A DNA stretch of 64,000 bases from Hydrangea macrophylla (taxonomy: Eukaryota; Streptophyta; Magnoliopsida; Cornales; Hydrangeaceae), in NCBI GenBank assembly GCA_033977485.1, contig CM066993.1, forward strand, positions 30,742,001 through 30,806,000, written 5' to 3'. Positions 46,712-59,365 of the stretch are shown here, one piece after another. A model generated the notes under the pieces. That model saw nothing but the letters and a program-made list of their open reading frames with translations, was not told the origin of the DNA and made no database searches. The first letter of the stretch is position 1; each line of letters starts with the position of its first letter. A program made the translations under genes and the position numbers.

Positions 46712-49700
46712 TCACAACCATTCAGTACTACATCTAAGACCTAGACTATCTAGATGACGATCAAAAACCTTCTGTGGCAAGGCCTTTGTAAACGGATCAG
46801 CAAGATTGTCAGCGGTGGCAATCTTGGTGACAGTCACATCTCCACGTTGAACAATATCTCGGATAAGATGATATTTCCGCTCTACGTGCTTTCCCTTTCC
46901 GTGGTTCCTTGGCTCCTTGGACTGAGCCACTGCCCCACTATTATCACAATAAAGCGTAATAGGCGACAGCGACGCTGGTACCACCTCGAGTTCCATGAGG
47001 AACTTCTTGAGCCAAACAGCTTCCTTTGCGGCTTCACAAGCAGCCACATACTCAGCTTCTGTAGTTGAGTCTGCAATGCATTTCTGCTTAATGCTCCTCC
47101 AACTAACAGCACCACCTCCCAAGGTAAAGAGATGTCCGGATGTCGACTTTCTCGAATCTTTATCTGACATAAAGTCCGAGTCAGTGTATCCTACTGGAAT
47201 TAACTCACTACCGCCGTACATAAGCATGTAATCTTTAGTTCTTCTCAAGTACTTAAGAATGTGCTTAACGGCTGTCCAGTGCTCTGGACCAGGATTCGAT
47301 TGATACCTGCTGACCATGCCAACGGCAAAGCAGATATCTGGTCTAGTGCATAACATCGCATACATGAGACTTCCCACTGCCGAGGCATAGGGAATTCCTG
47401 CCATGCGATTCCTCTCCTCTTGTGTCTTTGGAAACTGGTCCTTGGAGAACGCTAAACCATGCCTGAAAGGTAACAAACCTTTCTTCGAATTATCCATTGA
47501 AAACCTAGTTAGCACTTTCTCGATATAACCAGCTTGAGATAATCCCATTATCTTTCGCTTGCGATCCCGAAAGAGCTTTATTCCAAGAATATAGCTCGCC
47601 TCTCCTAGATCCTTCATATCGAAAGTACTAGCTAGCCAAACCTTGACCGTTGACAGCGCCGCTACATCATTCCCAATGAGTAGAATGTCGTCAACGTAAA
47701 GCACAAGAAAAGCCACTACTTTCCCTTCACATTTCTTGTATACACAAGGCTCATCCAGATTCTGTATGAAACCAAACGACTTGACCGCTTGGTCAAATCG
47801 GATGTTCCAACTTCTGGATGCCTGCTTAAGCCCATAAATGGACTTTTGCAACTTGCATACCAAGTTACCTTTCCGACCAGCTATGAACCCTTCTGGTTGT
47901 TGCATATAGATGTCCTCCTCAAGATTGCCATTCAAGAATGCAGTCTTGACGTCCATCTGCCAGATTTCAAAATCTAGGCTTGCAGCAATGGATAAGAGTA
48001 TTCTGATGGACTTGAGCATGGCTACCGGCGAAAAAGTTTCCTCATAGTCAATGCCCTCCCTCTGAGTATAGCCTTTCGCCACAAGCCTTGCCTTAAAGGT
48101 CTCAACCTTTCCATCAGATCCTCTTTTCCTCTTATAGACCCACTTGCAGCCAATGGGTTTAATATTGGCTGGAAGTTCTACAAGATCCCAGACCTGATTG
48201 GAATCCATAGATTCCAATTCAGCCTTCATAGCTTTAATCCAATGAGCTGAATCAACATCAGCCATTGCCTCTTCGTAAGTGGTAGGATCAGATTCAGATT
48301 CTATGGAGACAGCTTCAAAAACTTCTCCTAAGAACATGTATCTATCGGGCTGGCTGATAATCCTCCCACTACGACAAGGTACCGGTGCGAAAATGGGTGA
48401 AGAAGTGGTATTTTCTTGATTTTCATCGTTATCAACTGCGGGTTGGACTGAGGGCTCTCCTTCTATCTCTCTAAGATCTATCCTTCCCTTAGGTTTATGG
48501 TTCATGATATAATCATCCTCCAAGAAAACAGCATTTGTACTAACAAACACAATCTGTTCTCTTGGATCATAAAAATACCATCCATAAGTACCCTTTGGAT
48601 ACCCTACAAAGTAACATACTTCCGATCTAGAATCCAACTTGCTCATCTTTCCTTTGAGCACATGTGCCGGACACCCCCATATCCGGAGATGTTGCAAAGA
48701 AGGCTTGCGCCCAATCCACATCTCTCGTGGTGTCCTGGGAACAGATTTGCTTGGTACTAGATTTAGTATGTATGCAGCGGTTTCCAAAGCATAACCCCAA
48801 AGGAATAATGGCAACTCTGAATAACTCATCATCGACCTAGTCATGTCTAAAAGAGTCCGATTCCTTCTCTCCGCTACACCGTTCTGCTGAGGCGTACCAG
48901 GTGCAGTCAACTGTGACAGAATCCCATTCTGTACGAGGTGATCAATAAACTCATTAGAGAGGTACTCGCCACCTCGATCAGATCGAATGGCCTTGATATG
49001 TGTGCCCGATTGCTTCTCCACTTCAGCCCTAAACTCTTTGAACTTTTCAAAGGCTTCAGACTTGTGCTGCATTAGGTACACATATCCATACCTAGAGTGG
49101 TCATCGGTAAATGTTATGAAATACACATAACCACCCCTTGCTCTAATATTTATTGGTCCACACACATCAGTATGAACTAATTCCAACAATGCATTGGTCC
49201 TGTTGCCCTTTGCAGGAAAGGGCCTTTTGGTCATCTTACCCTCCAAACAAGACTCGCAGACTTCCATTGGTTCGAGAACCAAATCGCCTAAGACCCCTTC
49301 TTTGACTAGTCTGCCAATCCTATTCAGATTGATATGGCCAAGCCTCATATGCCAAAGCCTTGTTGGATTAGTGGAAGGTCCCTTTCTTTTAGATGGTAAA
49401 GTTACCACTGAGTTATTAAGTTCCAAACAAGAATCTTTTGAAATATTGGGAGTAATCACATACAAACCATTTGATTTAACACCAGAACATATAAAAGAAC
49501 TGCTTCTTTTAATGACAACTTCAGTTCCAAAATGAAAGGAATAACCATTATTCGTTAAATTAGAAACTGAAATTAAATTACGTCTCATTAAAGGGACGTA
49601 AAGTACATCTGATAAAATCAAAACTTTATTGTCTGAAAATTCTAAAACTACGACTCCTATAGCAACCGCAGATACGGTTGCGCTAGAACCTAGAGTAAGT

Positions 49701-50701
49701 ACGATCTCCCCATCACTGCATTTCCTGGTTGATCTGAACCCCTGCAATGAATTACAGATATGGTTAGTCGCACCAGAATCAATGCACCAAGTGTTTGAAG
49801 TATCCGTAATAAAACTTACTTCAATCACATGTGATTCAATCATACCTTGAACTCTTATAGCTAAGAATTCTGGACAGTTCCTCTTCCAGTGGCCCTTCTC
49901 ACCGCATTGGAAACACTTTCCTTTGCCTTGGCCACCCACATTCCCTTTGCCCTTACCTTTTCCCTTAGATTTTGCAATCTTAGGGACCGGTCCAACACTT
50001 GAACCACCAGTGCCAGCCTTCTTCTTTCCTTTCTTACCTTTCGGTGTAGATCGGGAAGAAGAAGCGCTTTTCTCAACGTTTAAAACGCTGCCACCAGGTT
50101 TGATCACCCCTTCTGCTGCCAGTAAAGAACTCATTAATTCTTTCATTGAAAAATCCATTTGATTCATATTATAGTTAAGTTTGAATTGAACGAATGATGG
50201 CGACAGCGAGTTGAGGATCATATCAACTTGGGTCTGTGCATCGATGTTGGCTCCCAAGGTCTCCAGTTCGTTTAAATAACCAATCATTTTTAAAACATGT
50301 TCTTTGACTGGAGTACCTTCCGACATCTTTGCACTCATTATCTTCTGCATGGCTACCTGTCTGGCAGGCCTGCCATGCTCCCCAAACATCTTTTTCAGGG
50401 ATGTGATAATGTCACTGGCAGAATCGTTCGATTGGAATTGGTGTTGTAACACACCAGCCATTGAGGCTAGAATGTAACAACGGGCCATTCCATTCGACTT
50501 CTTCCATTTGTCGAACTCGCGTCTGGCAGCTGCCGAAGCATTTGCCGCGGGTTCTTCAGGGCTTGGGGTGGTGAGGACATATATGTGATCCTCCGCAGTT
50601 AAAACGATGTCAAGGTTACGTTTCCATTCAGTGTAGTTATTTCCAGTTAACTTGTTTTGAGTGAGTATGGTGGCAAGTGGACTAAATGCAGATCCAGACA
50701 T
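46712..50701 (-). CDS. copia gag-pol polyprotein, 1329 residues, intact
   Basis: It supplies capsid, protease, integrase, reverse transcriptase and RNase H for retrotransposition. ATG at 50699-50701, TGA at 46712-46714. By residue: gag 1-260; CCHC knuckle [14 protein letters not shown] 263-276; protease DSGATNH at 308; integrase zinc domain with His 451, His 456, Cys 482 and Cys 485; integrase catalytic Asp 512, Asp 575 and Glu 611 (D-X35-E); reverse transcriptase about 830-1075 with YVDD at 1002-1005; RNase H with YTDSD near 1172, SWRSIKQ, a Glu in TTEAEYVA and YCDNSGA near 1251. Length and domain order match a complete plant copia polyprotein, and no motif residue is missing. Most of the open frame's reach is a single exon, as expected. 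Confidence 0.97.
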   Translation of the reverse strand: MSGSAFSPLATILTQNKLTGNNYTEWKRNLDIVLTAEDHIYVLTTPSPEEPAANASAAARREFDKWKKSNGMARCYILASMAGVLQHQFQSNDSASDIITSLKKMFGEHGRPARQVAMQKIMSAKMSEGTPVKEHVLKMIGYLNELETLGANIDAQTQVDMILNSLSPSFVQFKLNYNMNQMDFSMKELMSSLLAAEGVIKPGGSVLNVEKSASSSRSTPKGKKGKKKAGTGGSSVGPVPKIAKSKGKGKGKGNVGGQGKGKCFQCGEKGHWKRNCPEFLAIRVQGMIESHVIEVSFITDTSNTWCIDSGATNHICNSLQGFRSTRKCSDGEIVLTLGSSATVSAVAIGVVVLEFSDNKVLILSDVLYVPLMRRNLISVSNLTNNGYSFHFGTEVVIKRSSSFICSGVKSNGLYVITPNISKDSCLELNNSVVTLPSKRKGPSTNPTRLWHMRLGHINLNRIGRLVKEGVLGDLVLEPMEVCESCLEGKMTKRPFPAKGNRTNALLELVHTDVCGPINIRARGGYVYFITFTDDHSRYGYVYLMQHKSEAFEKFKEFRAEVEKQSGTHIKAIRSDRGGEYLSNEFIDHLVQNGILSQLTAPGTPQQNGVAERRNRTLLDMTRSMMSYSELPLFLWGYALETAAYILNLVPSKSVPRTPREMWIGRKPSLQHLRIWGCPAHVLKGKMSKLDSRSEVCYFVGYPKGTYGWYFYDPREQIVFVSTNAVFLEDDYIMNHKPKGRIDLREIEGEPSVQPAVDNDENQENTTSSPIFAPVPCRSGRIISQPDRYMFLGEVFEAVSIESESDPTTYEEAMADVDSAHWIKAMKAELESMDSNQVWDLVELPANIKPIGCKWVYKRKRGSDGKVETFKARLVAKGYTQREGIDYEETFSPVAMLKSIRILLSIAASLDFEIWQMDVKTAFLNGNLEEDIYMQQPEGFIAGRKGNLVCKLQKSIYGLKQASRSWNIRFDQAVKSFGFIQNLDEPCVYKKCEGKVVAFLVLYVDDILLIGNDVAALSTVKVWLASTFDMKDLGEASYILGIKLFRDRKRKIMGLSQAGYIEKVLTRFSMDNSKKGLLPFRHGLAFSKDQFPKTQEERNRMAGIPYASAVGSLMYAMLCTRPDICFAVGMVSRYQSNPGPEHWTAVKHILKYLRRTKDYMLMYGGSELIPVGYTDSDFMSDKDSRKSTSGHLFTLGGGAVSWRSIKQKCIADSTTEAEYVAACEAAKEAVWLKKFLMELEVVPASLSPITLYCDNSGAVAQSKEPRNHGKGKHVERKYHLIRDIVQRGDVTVTKIATADNLADPFTKALPQKVFDRHLDSLGLRCSTEWL

Positions 50702-52382
50702 TATGATTACTGAAAATCAAACAAACAAAATAAATATGGATATCAGAATTGACAGTTTGAAATAAAAGAATCCTTAAAACTCTTATTTAAAAACAAAGTC
50801 GCCGGAATATCGAAACGAAAGAATAAAGCCTCCGTGTGGTGGTTAATGTTCGATCTTTCGATTTATCATGACTTATCCGCTATGCAACTCTTGCAAAATA
50901 GCCATGACTCCCGAACCTATTTGATCTCTAAGTTTCTGAATAATGCCCCGTGTGGGATCCCTTATCCATAGCTTAGCTAGTGTGTACCATTAACTAGGAT
51001 CCAATCACAACCGTCTCAAGTAGCGCCTCCGTGTGGTGGTCACCCTCTAACACGTCTGATTGATCCTATCCATAGGAAGTTCACATCTAGTAACCAATGA
51101 GCAGTGTACCCTCCGTATGGAATGATCACCCCTGGCGAGGTGACACAGAATACACTACTCATCTTACAATGAACCGTTAATGGAAGATCGTGGATGTTAT
51201 TTGATAAGACCCTCTCCCACTAGATTTAGTAAATTAAGGATTTTGCTTTTGAAAAATGTTTCCACACACTACCCATAAACATCCAATGTTTACTAATGTG
51301 TTGAAAACGGTTTTTGAATTTTATTTTAGAAAACTTGTTTTAAGTGCATGCAACAATGTATTATACGCCAATCACAAAACAAGCACATAAAACAAAAAAC
51401 TAAAATGAAATATAGGCATTCAAACAATGCCTCTATCTCCCATGGCTCTATTTCCATAGAACACCTTCTTGGTTTGGTCGCCTCCGGCTCCATCTTGATG
51501 GACAACGGCTCCTTGCTCCATCTTCATGGAATTTCTAATTCTATTACATTGGACCTATGCTTCTTTTGAAGCTTACAATTTATCTAGAAAAAGGAAATAG
51601 CAAATAAGAAATAAAAGGCTAGGGAAACCGGTGCGACTTTCCTTTTCGTAGGATTGAAGCCGCAGCGCCCTTTACATACGCCTTAAAACCAAACCATTAA
51701 TAAATTACAACATGCACCAATCTCAAACAATTTAAATATAAATATTTAAACGACTTGGTGCCATGGGAGATAGCGACTAATTTTGCTGCAAAAGGGTTAG
51801 TCGTACACACATCCACACATACATAACAAATATATGTAACTACTGGAACACTTAATTGATTCACACAGTATATAAACACTTTACATACTGAATTAGAACT
51901 TAAAACAGCATCTTACTTCTCTGTCACAGTTCGATCGATCGAAGACCGTTCGATCGCTCGAACCTTCGATCGATTGAACACTGTTCAATCGCTTGAACAT
52001 TCTATTTCACAAAATGATTTGAAAATTTTACAGAATATTTTAAAATTAAAGTTTTTAATTTCAAAACACTTTAAAACTGTGAAACAAAGAACCTGACAAA
52101 GTATCTATCTCGATCGATCGAACTTCGTTCGATCGATCGAATACCAGAAGGTTCGATCGATCGAAGACTGTTCGATCGATTGAGAACAGAATGTTCGATC
52201 GATCGAAACAAGTTCGATCGATCGAACCCACCTTACATCCTATGCAATCACAGTTTTGTATTCTGCTGCGATAACACTACAGAAACAGATCTGTGACGAT
52301 GCAGTTTCGAAAACAGTTCTAAAATCAACATGCAAATCAAAACTAGGGTTCCAAGAACGCATCTATAGATCCAAACGAGCGT
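50702..52382 (-). other. 5' leader of the intact copia
   Basis: About 1.7 kb between primer site and ATG with no long frame of its own. It holds a second word cluster (51930-52230, about nine TTCGATCGATCGAA-type words). Tandem-like phrases about GTGTGGTGGT and GTACCCTCCGTATGGAATGA (50830-51150) also occur. The segment 51595-51880 matches the old remnant at 7200-7500. Confidence 0.8.
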
Positions 52383-52395
52383 GGCTCTGGTACCA
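52383..52395 (-). promoter_or_regulatory. primer binding site of the intact copia, initiator tRNA-Met type
   Basis: The minus strand reads TGGTACCAGAGCC two bases after the 5' LTR end. Confidence 0.9.
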
Positions 52396-52397
52396 AT

Positions 52398-53874
52398 TAA
52401 AGGAAAAAGTGGTTTAAAGTTAGATTTTAAACGCGCAGCGGAAACAGGTTAAGTTATATAACTTTAGGTATTCCAGGATCTACTACTCGTCAATTCCATA
52501 GATGCGTACAAGGGGGTGCAAGAATTATACCTTAGTGTCTTGAACCCAATTCTGAAACTTTAACTTCCAGCAGCCTCCACTAGATGATCTTCACCCTTAT
52601 GACTCCTGCGGATGCCTGCCGGAAAGACTAGGGTTGGTGGGAACCCTAATACAGAGGATAGGAAGGTTTTGGGAAGACTATGATAGTTTCTGCAGCTTCT
52701 GCATATAAAAACGACGATCACTCACTTCCAGAACGCAGCTGCCCTATTTATAGATTTCCAGAACCGACCTAGACTTCGATCGATCGAACCTTCGATCGAT
52801 CGAACCATTCTCGATCGATCGAACCTGCTGACTTCAATCGATCGAACATACTTCAATCGATCGAACTTGTCTTAACAGCTTCCTCAAGTGTCTTTCCAAG
52901 CATCCTAGCGGAGCTAAGAGTGGGACCTCCTAGGCTCTTTATTGTTGGCTCAGACCAGTTTGTTAATTACCATGACCAAACTCTTTGATCAGCAAACTAA
53001 CTAACTGGTCAGTTAACGTTTATTCCACTATAAAACGATAACTGAACTCCAACGCAAAAGAACATATCCGAAGCGATAACTAGACTTGTATGGTGTACTA
53101 ATGTCCCTCTACCGTCAGCATTCGTAATCATATTCAGGTAGTCGGATAACTGTTACTGTCAACCTGAATCATGATTACTTCTTGTATTCCTTGAGTCCCA
53201 TTCACTACTCATGATTACCAAACATGTTGATAACTCTTATCAACAAGACTGCAGTACTCAGTAATCAACTTGGTGACATTCTCAAGGGAATGCTTACTCT
53301 GAATCAGAGGGTAGATTCTATCTTGACAATATATGTTCACAACCCTATGGACATGACATACCCAAGATACCCAGGTGTTGATCTTCTATAGACCTCACTG
53401 ATTGGTAAGTCAAAACAGCCATATCCATAGTCTGTGTTCATAATCATCTCAAGATTGAGAACACGTACCTTATACAAGTTATGAGTTCCTATTGACTGTT
53501 GACAGCCTTAAGCGTCAATAGGAAAGCTCAGGTCCGTCAATGCACTATAAGCACTAGCATATCAACTAAGAGCTACACTCTAGTGATTGAGATTAATCAC
53601 TCCATCCAATGGTAGTTAATTATGCTACAGTGTAGACCTGATGAGGTATCCAGTCTCATCATCCACTGTGACATATTCTAAGTATCAAAGAATAGTAATT
53701 CGTATCTCACTTGTGTGTATCTCATACACACACGAATTGCTTACTATGATACTTAAGGATAAAACAATCATCTCATGAAAGAAACATACACAATGAAATG
53801 TAAAGCTGATATCAATATATTATAATGCTAATGTCTCATACATAAAGTAATGGTTTGAGGGCACAAACCCAACA
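52398..53874 (-). repeat. 5' LTR of the intact copia (right copy)
   Basis: 1477 bp. Its inner end reads TAAAGG where the other LTR has TGAAGG, so the terminal CA of this LTR has mutated. TATA box at 52744-52753 on the minus strand. Confidence 0.97.
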
Positions 53875-54082
53875 ATCACCTCATGACTAAATATGAAGAA
53901 CTAGCAAAGAAAGTAGAGGAGTTAGGCATGAAAGGAGGAAGTGCAAGGCAGAGTTTACCTGAAGAACCATGCGACACATGCAATATGTTGGGACATACCA
54001 CTCAATATTGTCCTAATATGCCGTATTTTCAAGAACAACCCCCCATGGAAATGAATGCCATGCAAGGGTATAGGGGGCATGG

Positions 54083-57000
54083 AATTCCTATAACAACAAT
54101 AATTCACATAATAATAACAATCGATGGAATCACCCTGGTTTTGATTGGAAAAATGATGCTGGGACCCAAAATCAACATCAACAACAACAACAACAGCCCT
54201 ATAACAATAACCAGTATCAAGGGCAATATAATAGGCAGTCCCAGCCATACAATCAAAATAGATTTAATAATTACAACCAAGTGCAACACTCCAATAATCA
54301 ACATTCTAATGTGTACGTGCCACCGCACAAAAAGGTGCAAGAGGAAGATCCTCTCTCTAATGTCAACTTAACTCAACAATTAATTCAAATGATGAGTAAA
54401 ATGTCTGCGACGTTAGATAGAATGGATGCACGTCAAGAGGGATCGGGCGGAACACTTCCTGCCCAACCACTTCAAAACCCTAAGGGATACAATAATGGTC
54501 CCCCGAATCACGAACAAGCAAAAGCCGTGACGACTCTGAGAAGCGGCAAGATTATAGAAAAAAATATGCCTACCTCTACCCCTGAGGAGTATGAGGAGGA
54601 CGAAGTGGTCAATACAAATAAACCTTCTACTCAAGAAGAGGAGCCCACTACTAGTAAAGAACCATTAGAAACGAATATTGAAGCTCCTAAGGAAGTGGAA
54701 GAAGTTGAGAGAAGGCCCGGAAAGGAACCCATTAACGAGGAAGTACCAAAATGCCCTTTCCCCGCGCCTTACCCTCAAAGGTTAAAGAAACCTAAAAATG
54801 AGGCAAAGAATCAGGAGTTCTTGGAATTATTCAAACAAGTTAAAATCAATCTCCCACTCCTTGATGCTATAAAACAAGTGCCGGCCTACGCTAAATATCT
54901 CAAAGACTTATGTACGGTCAAAAGGAGGCAAAGTGTGAAGAAACACACTTACGTCGCTTGCCAAGCAAGTGCAATTATCCAAAATGAGTTACCTCCTAAA
55001 CTCAAAGACCCCGGCACTCCCACTGTCTCATGTCAAATTGGGAATCAAAAGATAGATAACGCACTCCTCGATTTAGGAGCTAGCGTAAACCTTCTGCCAT
55101 ACTCGGTTTACAAACAACTAGGGCTAGGTGAATACAAACCCACCCGAGTTGCATTGCAATTGGCAGATAGGTCTGTTAAATACCCAAGAGGAGTTTTAGA
55201 AGACGTCCTCGTTCAAATAGACTCATTTGTCTTCCCGGTTGATTTTGTCATCTTAGACACTGAACATGTGTCCAACCCAGGCTCACAAATCCCGATTATT
55301 TTTGGACGTCCGTTCTTGAACACAATAGATGCCACAATAAAAGTAAGAAGTGGTATAATGACCATCGTATTCGGGAATATGACGTTAAATGCCAAAATTT
55401 TCTCAAATCCCCGACCTGAAGAATACGATGATGAGGAGGAAGTGAATTACATCAACACAGTCATAGAAGATGAGGCCGATTTCATTGATTTTAAAGATCC
55501 TTTGGAGGTAGTCGTGTCACAATTTGATGCTATCTATCAACCTAAAGAGTCTACTCCATTGGATGCTGCTTTAAATCACATTTGCCTCATGTTGGATACA
55601 CTAGAGGAGGATAAAGCTGAATGCATGTGGGTAATACCATATGAACCACTTCCTCCTAAAACAAAGCTAGTCATGCCCTCGAACATGCAATTTCCCGAAT
55701 TGGAATTAAAGGAGCTTCCAAAAGAGCTCAAGTACACCTTCCTAGGGACTGAGAAGACTTATCCTGTCATAATCTCATCTACTTTAAATTCTGAACAAGA
55801 GGATAGGTTAATCGAGGTGTTAAAACAACATAAGGGAGCATTAGGATGGACTATTGCCGACCTCAAGGGCATAAGCCCATCTGTGTGCACCCATAAGATA
55901 TATTTGGAGGAAGACGCTAAACCTTCGCGACAAATGCAAAGGCGTCTGAATCCCAACATGCAAGAAGTAGTCAAAAAGGAAGTTCTAAAACTACTTGATG
56001 TTGGGATCATATATCCAATATTTGACAGCCCTTGGGTTAGTCCAACCCAAGTAGTGCCAAAGAAGGCAGGCATAACAGTCATACCGAATAAAGATGGTGA
56101 ATTAGTATCAACACGCATTCCCACTGGATGGAGGATGTGTATTGATTACCGAAAACTGAACACCATGACCCGAAAGGACCATTTTCCCTTACCTTTCATG
56201 GATCAAATGCTAGAACGAGTAGTGGGTCATCAGTACTACTGCTTCTTGGATGGATACAGTGGGTATAACCAAATTGAAATCGCTCCTGAAGATCAAGAGA
56301 AGACTACGTTCACATGTCCATTCGGTACTTTCGCTTACCGTCGTATGCCATTTGGCTTATGCAATGCACCTACTACCTTTCAGCGGTGCATGTTAAGCAT
56401 ATTTAGCGACATGGTCGAACAAATACTCGAAGTCTTTATGGACGACTTTTCTGTGTTTGGCCATAGTTTCAAAAATTGCTTAGACAATCTCGAACGTGTG
56501 CTAGCAAGATGCGAGGACAAACACCTAGTACTAAATTTGGAAAAGTGTCACTTCATGGTGACCAAGGGAATTGTCCTTGGCCACATCATTTCTGATAAAG
56601 GTATCCAGGTTGATAAAGCTAAAATTGATATAATCTCGAATCTACCTGTCCCTCGGACAGTCAGAGACATTCGATCTTTTCTGGGGCATGCGGGATTTTA
56701 TCGTCGCTTCATCCAAAATTTTAGTGCGATCTCCCGACCATTGTGTCAACTTTTAGTCAAAGACACACCATTCGAATGGTCGGACAACTGTCAAACATCT
56801 TTTGACGCACTAAAAGAACACCTTACCTCCGCACCGATAATCCAGGCACCCGACTGGGGTTTGCCTTTCGAACTAATGTGCGAAGCTAGTGACTACGCCA
56901 TTGGTGCAGTCCTAGGACAGAGGAAGGATAATAAGCCTTATGTAATTTATTACGCCAGTCGAACACTTAACGAGGCTCAAATGAACTATACAACTATTGA

Positions 57001-58598
57001 AAAAGAGCTCCTTGCAATAGTATTCGCTTTGGACAAGTTCAGGTCATATCTGATAGGGTCTCCAATCGTCTATTTTACAGACCATTCGGCTCTCAAGTAC
57101 CTGCTGTCTAAACAAGATGCGAAACAAAGGCTTATCCGTTGGATACTCCTATTCCAAGAATTTGATATAACGATCAAAGATAAAAAAGGGAGTAGAGAAT
57201 GTGGTCACCGACCATTTATCTCGGTTAACTTTTGTTGACAACACTGAACCCACACCGATAAAAGACGAATTCCCAGATGAGCAGCTGATGACTGTTTTGG
57301 GTTTGCCCTGGTATGCTGATATAGTAAATTATCTTGCCACGGGAGAAACCCCAAGTCATTGGTCCAAACCAGATAGGAAGCGGTTCCTCTCATTCGCACG
57401 TCATTTCTTCTTCGATGACCCGTACTTATTCAAGTATTGTGCTGATCAGGTCATCAGACGTTGCGTTCCTAATGAGAATATAACCGTAATTTTAGCCTCT
57501 TGCCACTCTGAAGCGTGTGGTGGCCATTTTTCTTCTCAAAAGACCTCACAAAAAGTCTTACACAGCGGATTTTACCGGCCCACCTTATTCAAGGACGCTT
57601 ATGCTTTCTGCAAAACATGCCAAAGCTGCCAACAGCTTGGTACAATTTCAAAAAGGAACTCCATGCCCTTAACCCCTATTATCACGATTGAAATATTCGA
57701 TTGTTGGGGCATAGACTTCATGGGCCCGTTCCCTAAATCAAATAACTGTGAACACATACTCCTAGCTGTGGAATATGTGTCAAAATGGGTGGAAGCAATA
57801 CCAACAAGACGCAATGACCACAAAACAGTTATGTCCTTTCTTAAAGAACATATCCTATCGCGTTTTGGGACCCCAAAAGCCCTAATAAGTGACCAAGGCA
57901 AGCATTTCTGCAATAGGCCTTTGGAGTCACTACTTAAGAAATATGGGGTCAGCCACAAAATTGCTCTCGCCTACCATCCATAAACAAACGCGCAAGCAGA
58001 ATTAGCTAACCGAGAAATCAAGCATATTCTCGAAAAGACTGTTAGTTTCAACAGGAAGGATTGGGCTTACAAACTGACTGATGCATTATGGGCTTACCGC
58101 ACAGCTTTCAAAACGAATCTGGGGATGTCTCCGTATAGGCTAGTTTACGAAAAAGCATGTCACCTCCCTATCGAAATCGAACACAAAGCTTATTGGGCGA
58201 CACGCTCATTGAACTTTGACATTAAAGAGGGAGGGCATCTTCGAAAACTCCAATTGGCTGAATTGGAAGAACTATGTCGAGATGCATACGACAATGCTCG
58301 ATTACATAAGGAAAGGTTGAAGGCTCGCCACGATAGAACAATTTGTCGTAAATCATTCGAGCAGGGGCAGAAAGTCTTGTTGTACGACTCTCGCCTCCAC
58401 CTCTTCCCAGGCAAACTCCGATCTCGGTGGACAGGACCATTCATAGTCAAATCTGTCTTTCCACATGGGGCGGTTGAGCTAATAAACCCCAAGAACGATG
58501 CAATTTTCAAGGTCAATGGCCAAAGGCTAAAACCGTTCTTGGAGAATTTCCAAACAGAGGCTGAGTTCATCCAACTAGATGAACCCAACTACTCTTGA
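54083..58598 (+). pseudogene. Athila gag tail and pol: protease, RT, RNase H, integrase
   Basis: Read from 54083 the frame has the Asn/Gln-rich gag tail, then a retropepsin (LLDLGASVNLLPYSVYKQL near 55065, IIFGRPFL near 55290). Reverse transcriptase covers about 55900-56600 with FMDDFSVFG near 56440. RNase H (CEASDYAIGAVLGQ near 56880) runs to about 57190, where one extra base shifts the frame. Integrase continues from 57201 with zinc ligands CHSEACGGH and FCKTCQSC and catalytic Asp residues in GIDFMGP and LISDQGKHF. A TAA at 57981-57983 stands where Gln of HPQT is expected. The remaining integrase and C-terminus are open to 58598. Two small defects therefore disable an otherwise complete Athila pol. 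Confidence 0.94.
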
Positions 58599-58752
58599 TC
58601 TCAAACGTTAAGCATTTCTTCACGTTGTTGTTGTATGTCTTTACTTTTGATGTTTTTCATTTATTTTTTAACTCTTTCCTTTACTTTCTCTACAAGTGAT
58701 TTTGATTCTAATATGCTGTTTCATATGATCTCACTTATGCAGGCTTTTCAAT

Positions 58753-59301
58753 ATGAGAGATGATGATATCCATTCTATAGGGTCATGGGTTGATTCTGAA
58801 TACCAGAACCCACCTTGGACTGTGGATGAGATAGCATTCTGCTTATTTCCTTACCAAGGACCAGGGGCAGATGATGTGGTGGACCTGACCTATGGATACA
58901 TCCCTTATGATCCTGCTCTCCTCCAAATTAACCCATTCATGCATATGGACCTCTCTAGAGAGGAAGGCGAGCCTGAAGGGTACGCTGTTGGAGAAGTGGA
59001 TGACGCTCTATTGGAGCAATGGGAGAATGACTCCATGTGGGAACCATGGGACGAAGAGGACCTACAAGATGTGGTGCCCGAACGCCACAATGCGGTATTC
59101 ACTTTTGTCGATGACTTCCTTGTCATCGCGGCGGTTCCTTACATTTATGTGCACCTGAGCTATTTGCTGTTCCCGCTCCAGTGCCCGTTACCTGCTAGTG
59201 CACATGGGTGTCTCATGCCAATAGTGAGGTTAATTCGTTGTCACTTGTCTTTCTCTTGTTTTCTTTATTTAGTTATTTCTTTCTGTTGTCGTTTCTTTTA
59301 G
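58753..59301 (+). CDS. unknown acidic ORF downstream of Athila pol
   Basis: I do not recognise this protein. The ATG at 58753 follows a pyrimidine-rich stretch ending TATGCAG. The first 120 residues are acidic and Trp-rich (DIHSIGSWVDSEY, WENDSMWEPWDEED). The last part is hydrophobic and Cys-rich, and may be translated intron: a possible donor GTGAGG occurs at 59224 and an acceptor TTTGTCAG ends at 59355. It lies where Athila elements carry extra ORFs between pol and env-like. It may be an exon of a spliced subgenomic message. Confidence 0.5.
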   Translation: MRDDDIHSIGSWVDSEYQNPPWTVDEIAFCLFPYQGPGADDVVDLTYGYIPYDPALLQINPFMHMDLSREEGEPEGYAVGEVDDALLEQWENDSMWEPWDEEDLQDVVPERHNAVFTFVDDFLVIAAVPYIYVHLSYLLFPLQCPLPASAHGCLMPIVRLIRCHLSFSCFLYLVISFCCRFF

Positions 59302-59365
59302 TCTTGTTTAATTCGTTTTCTTTTTGTTGTTTTCATTTGGTTTTTCCTTTGTCAGGATTGTCACT

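Larger units (their letters stand above)
45201..53874 (-). mobile_element. young, apparently intact Ty1/copia element, 8.7 kb
   Basis: Flanked by ATCAC (45196-45200 and 53875-53879). LTRs of 1496 bp (left, 3') and 1477 bp (right, 5') start TGTTGGGTTTGTGCCC when read on the minus strand. I found three substitutions and one 19-bp indel between them. Primer site, 1.7-kb leader, one open 1329-residue polyprotein and a polypurine tract are all in place. It is the only element here with a full intact frame, so it may still be able to move. Length and long LTRs would fit Angela- or Tork-like lineages; I leave the lineage open. Confidence 0.97.
44352..54082 (+). pseudogene. Athila gag, split by the copia element (44352-45200 and 53880-54082)
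   Basis: ATG 44352. The first part has the gag core (KDKAKAWLLTLKPNS, HAMNTAFLKKFYP, WERFKDLLLSCPHHG). The second part resumes after the copia and one ATCAC, in the same frame, with a heptad-like KYEELAKKVEELG and the CCHC knuckle CDTCNMLGHTTQYC. A one-base loss near 54081-54083 then shifts the frame, and the Asn/Gln-rich gag tail continues in the pol frame. Because the pre-insertion site is an open frame, the copia entered a gag that was still readable there. Confidence 0.93.

Noticed and set aside
53883..54371. 162-residue ORF as an independent gene
   Set aside because: Its first part is the Athila gag knuckle; beyond about 54082 it is out-of-frame translation of the Asn/Gln-rich gag tail.
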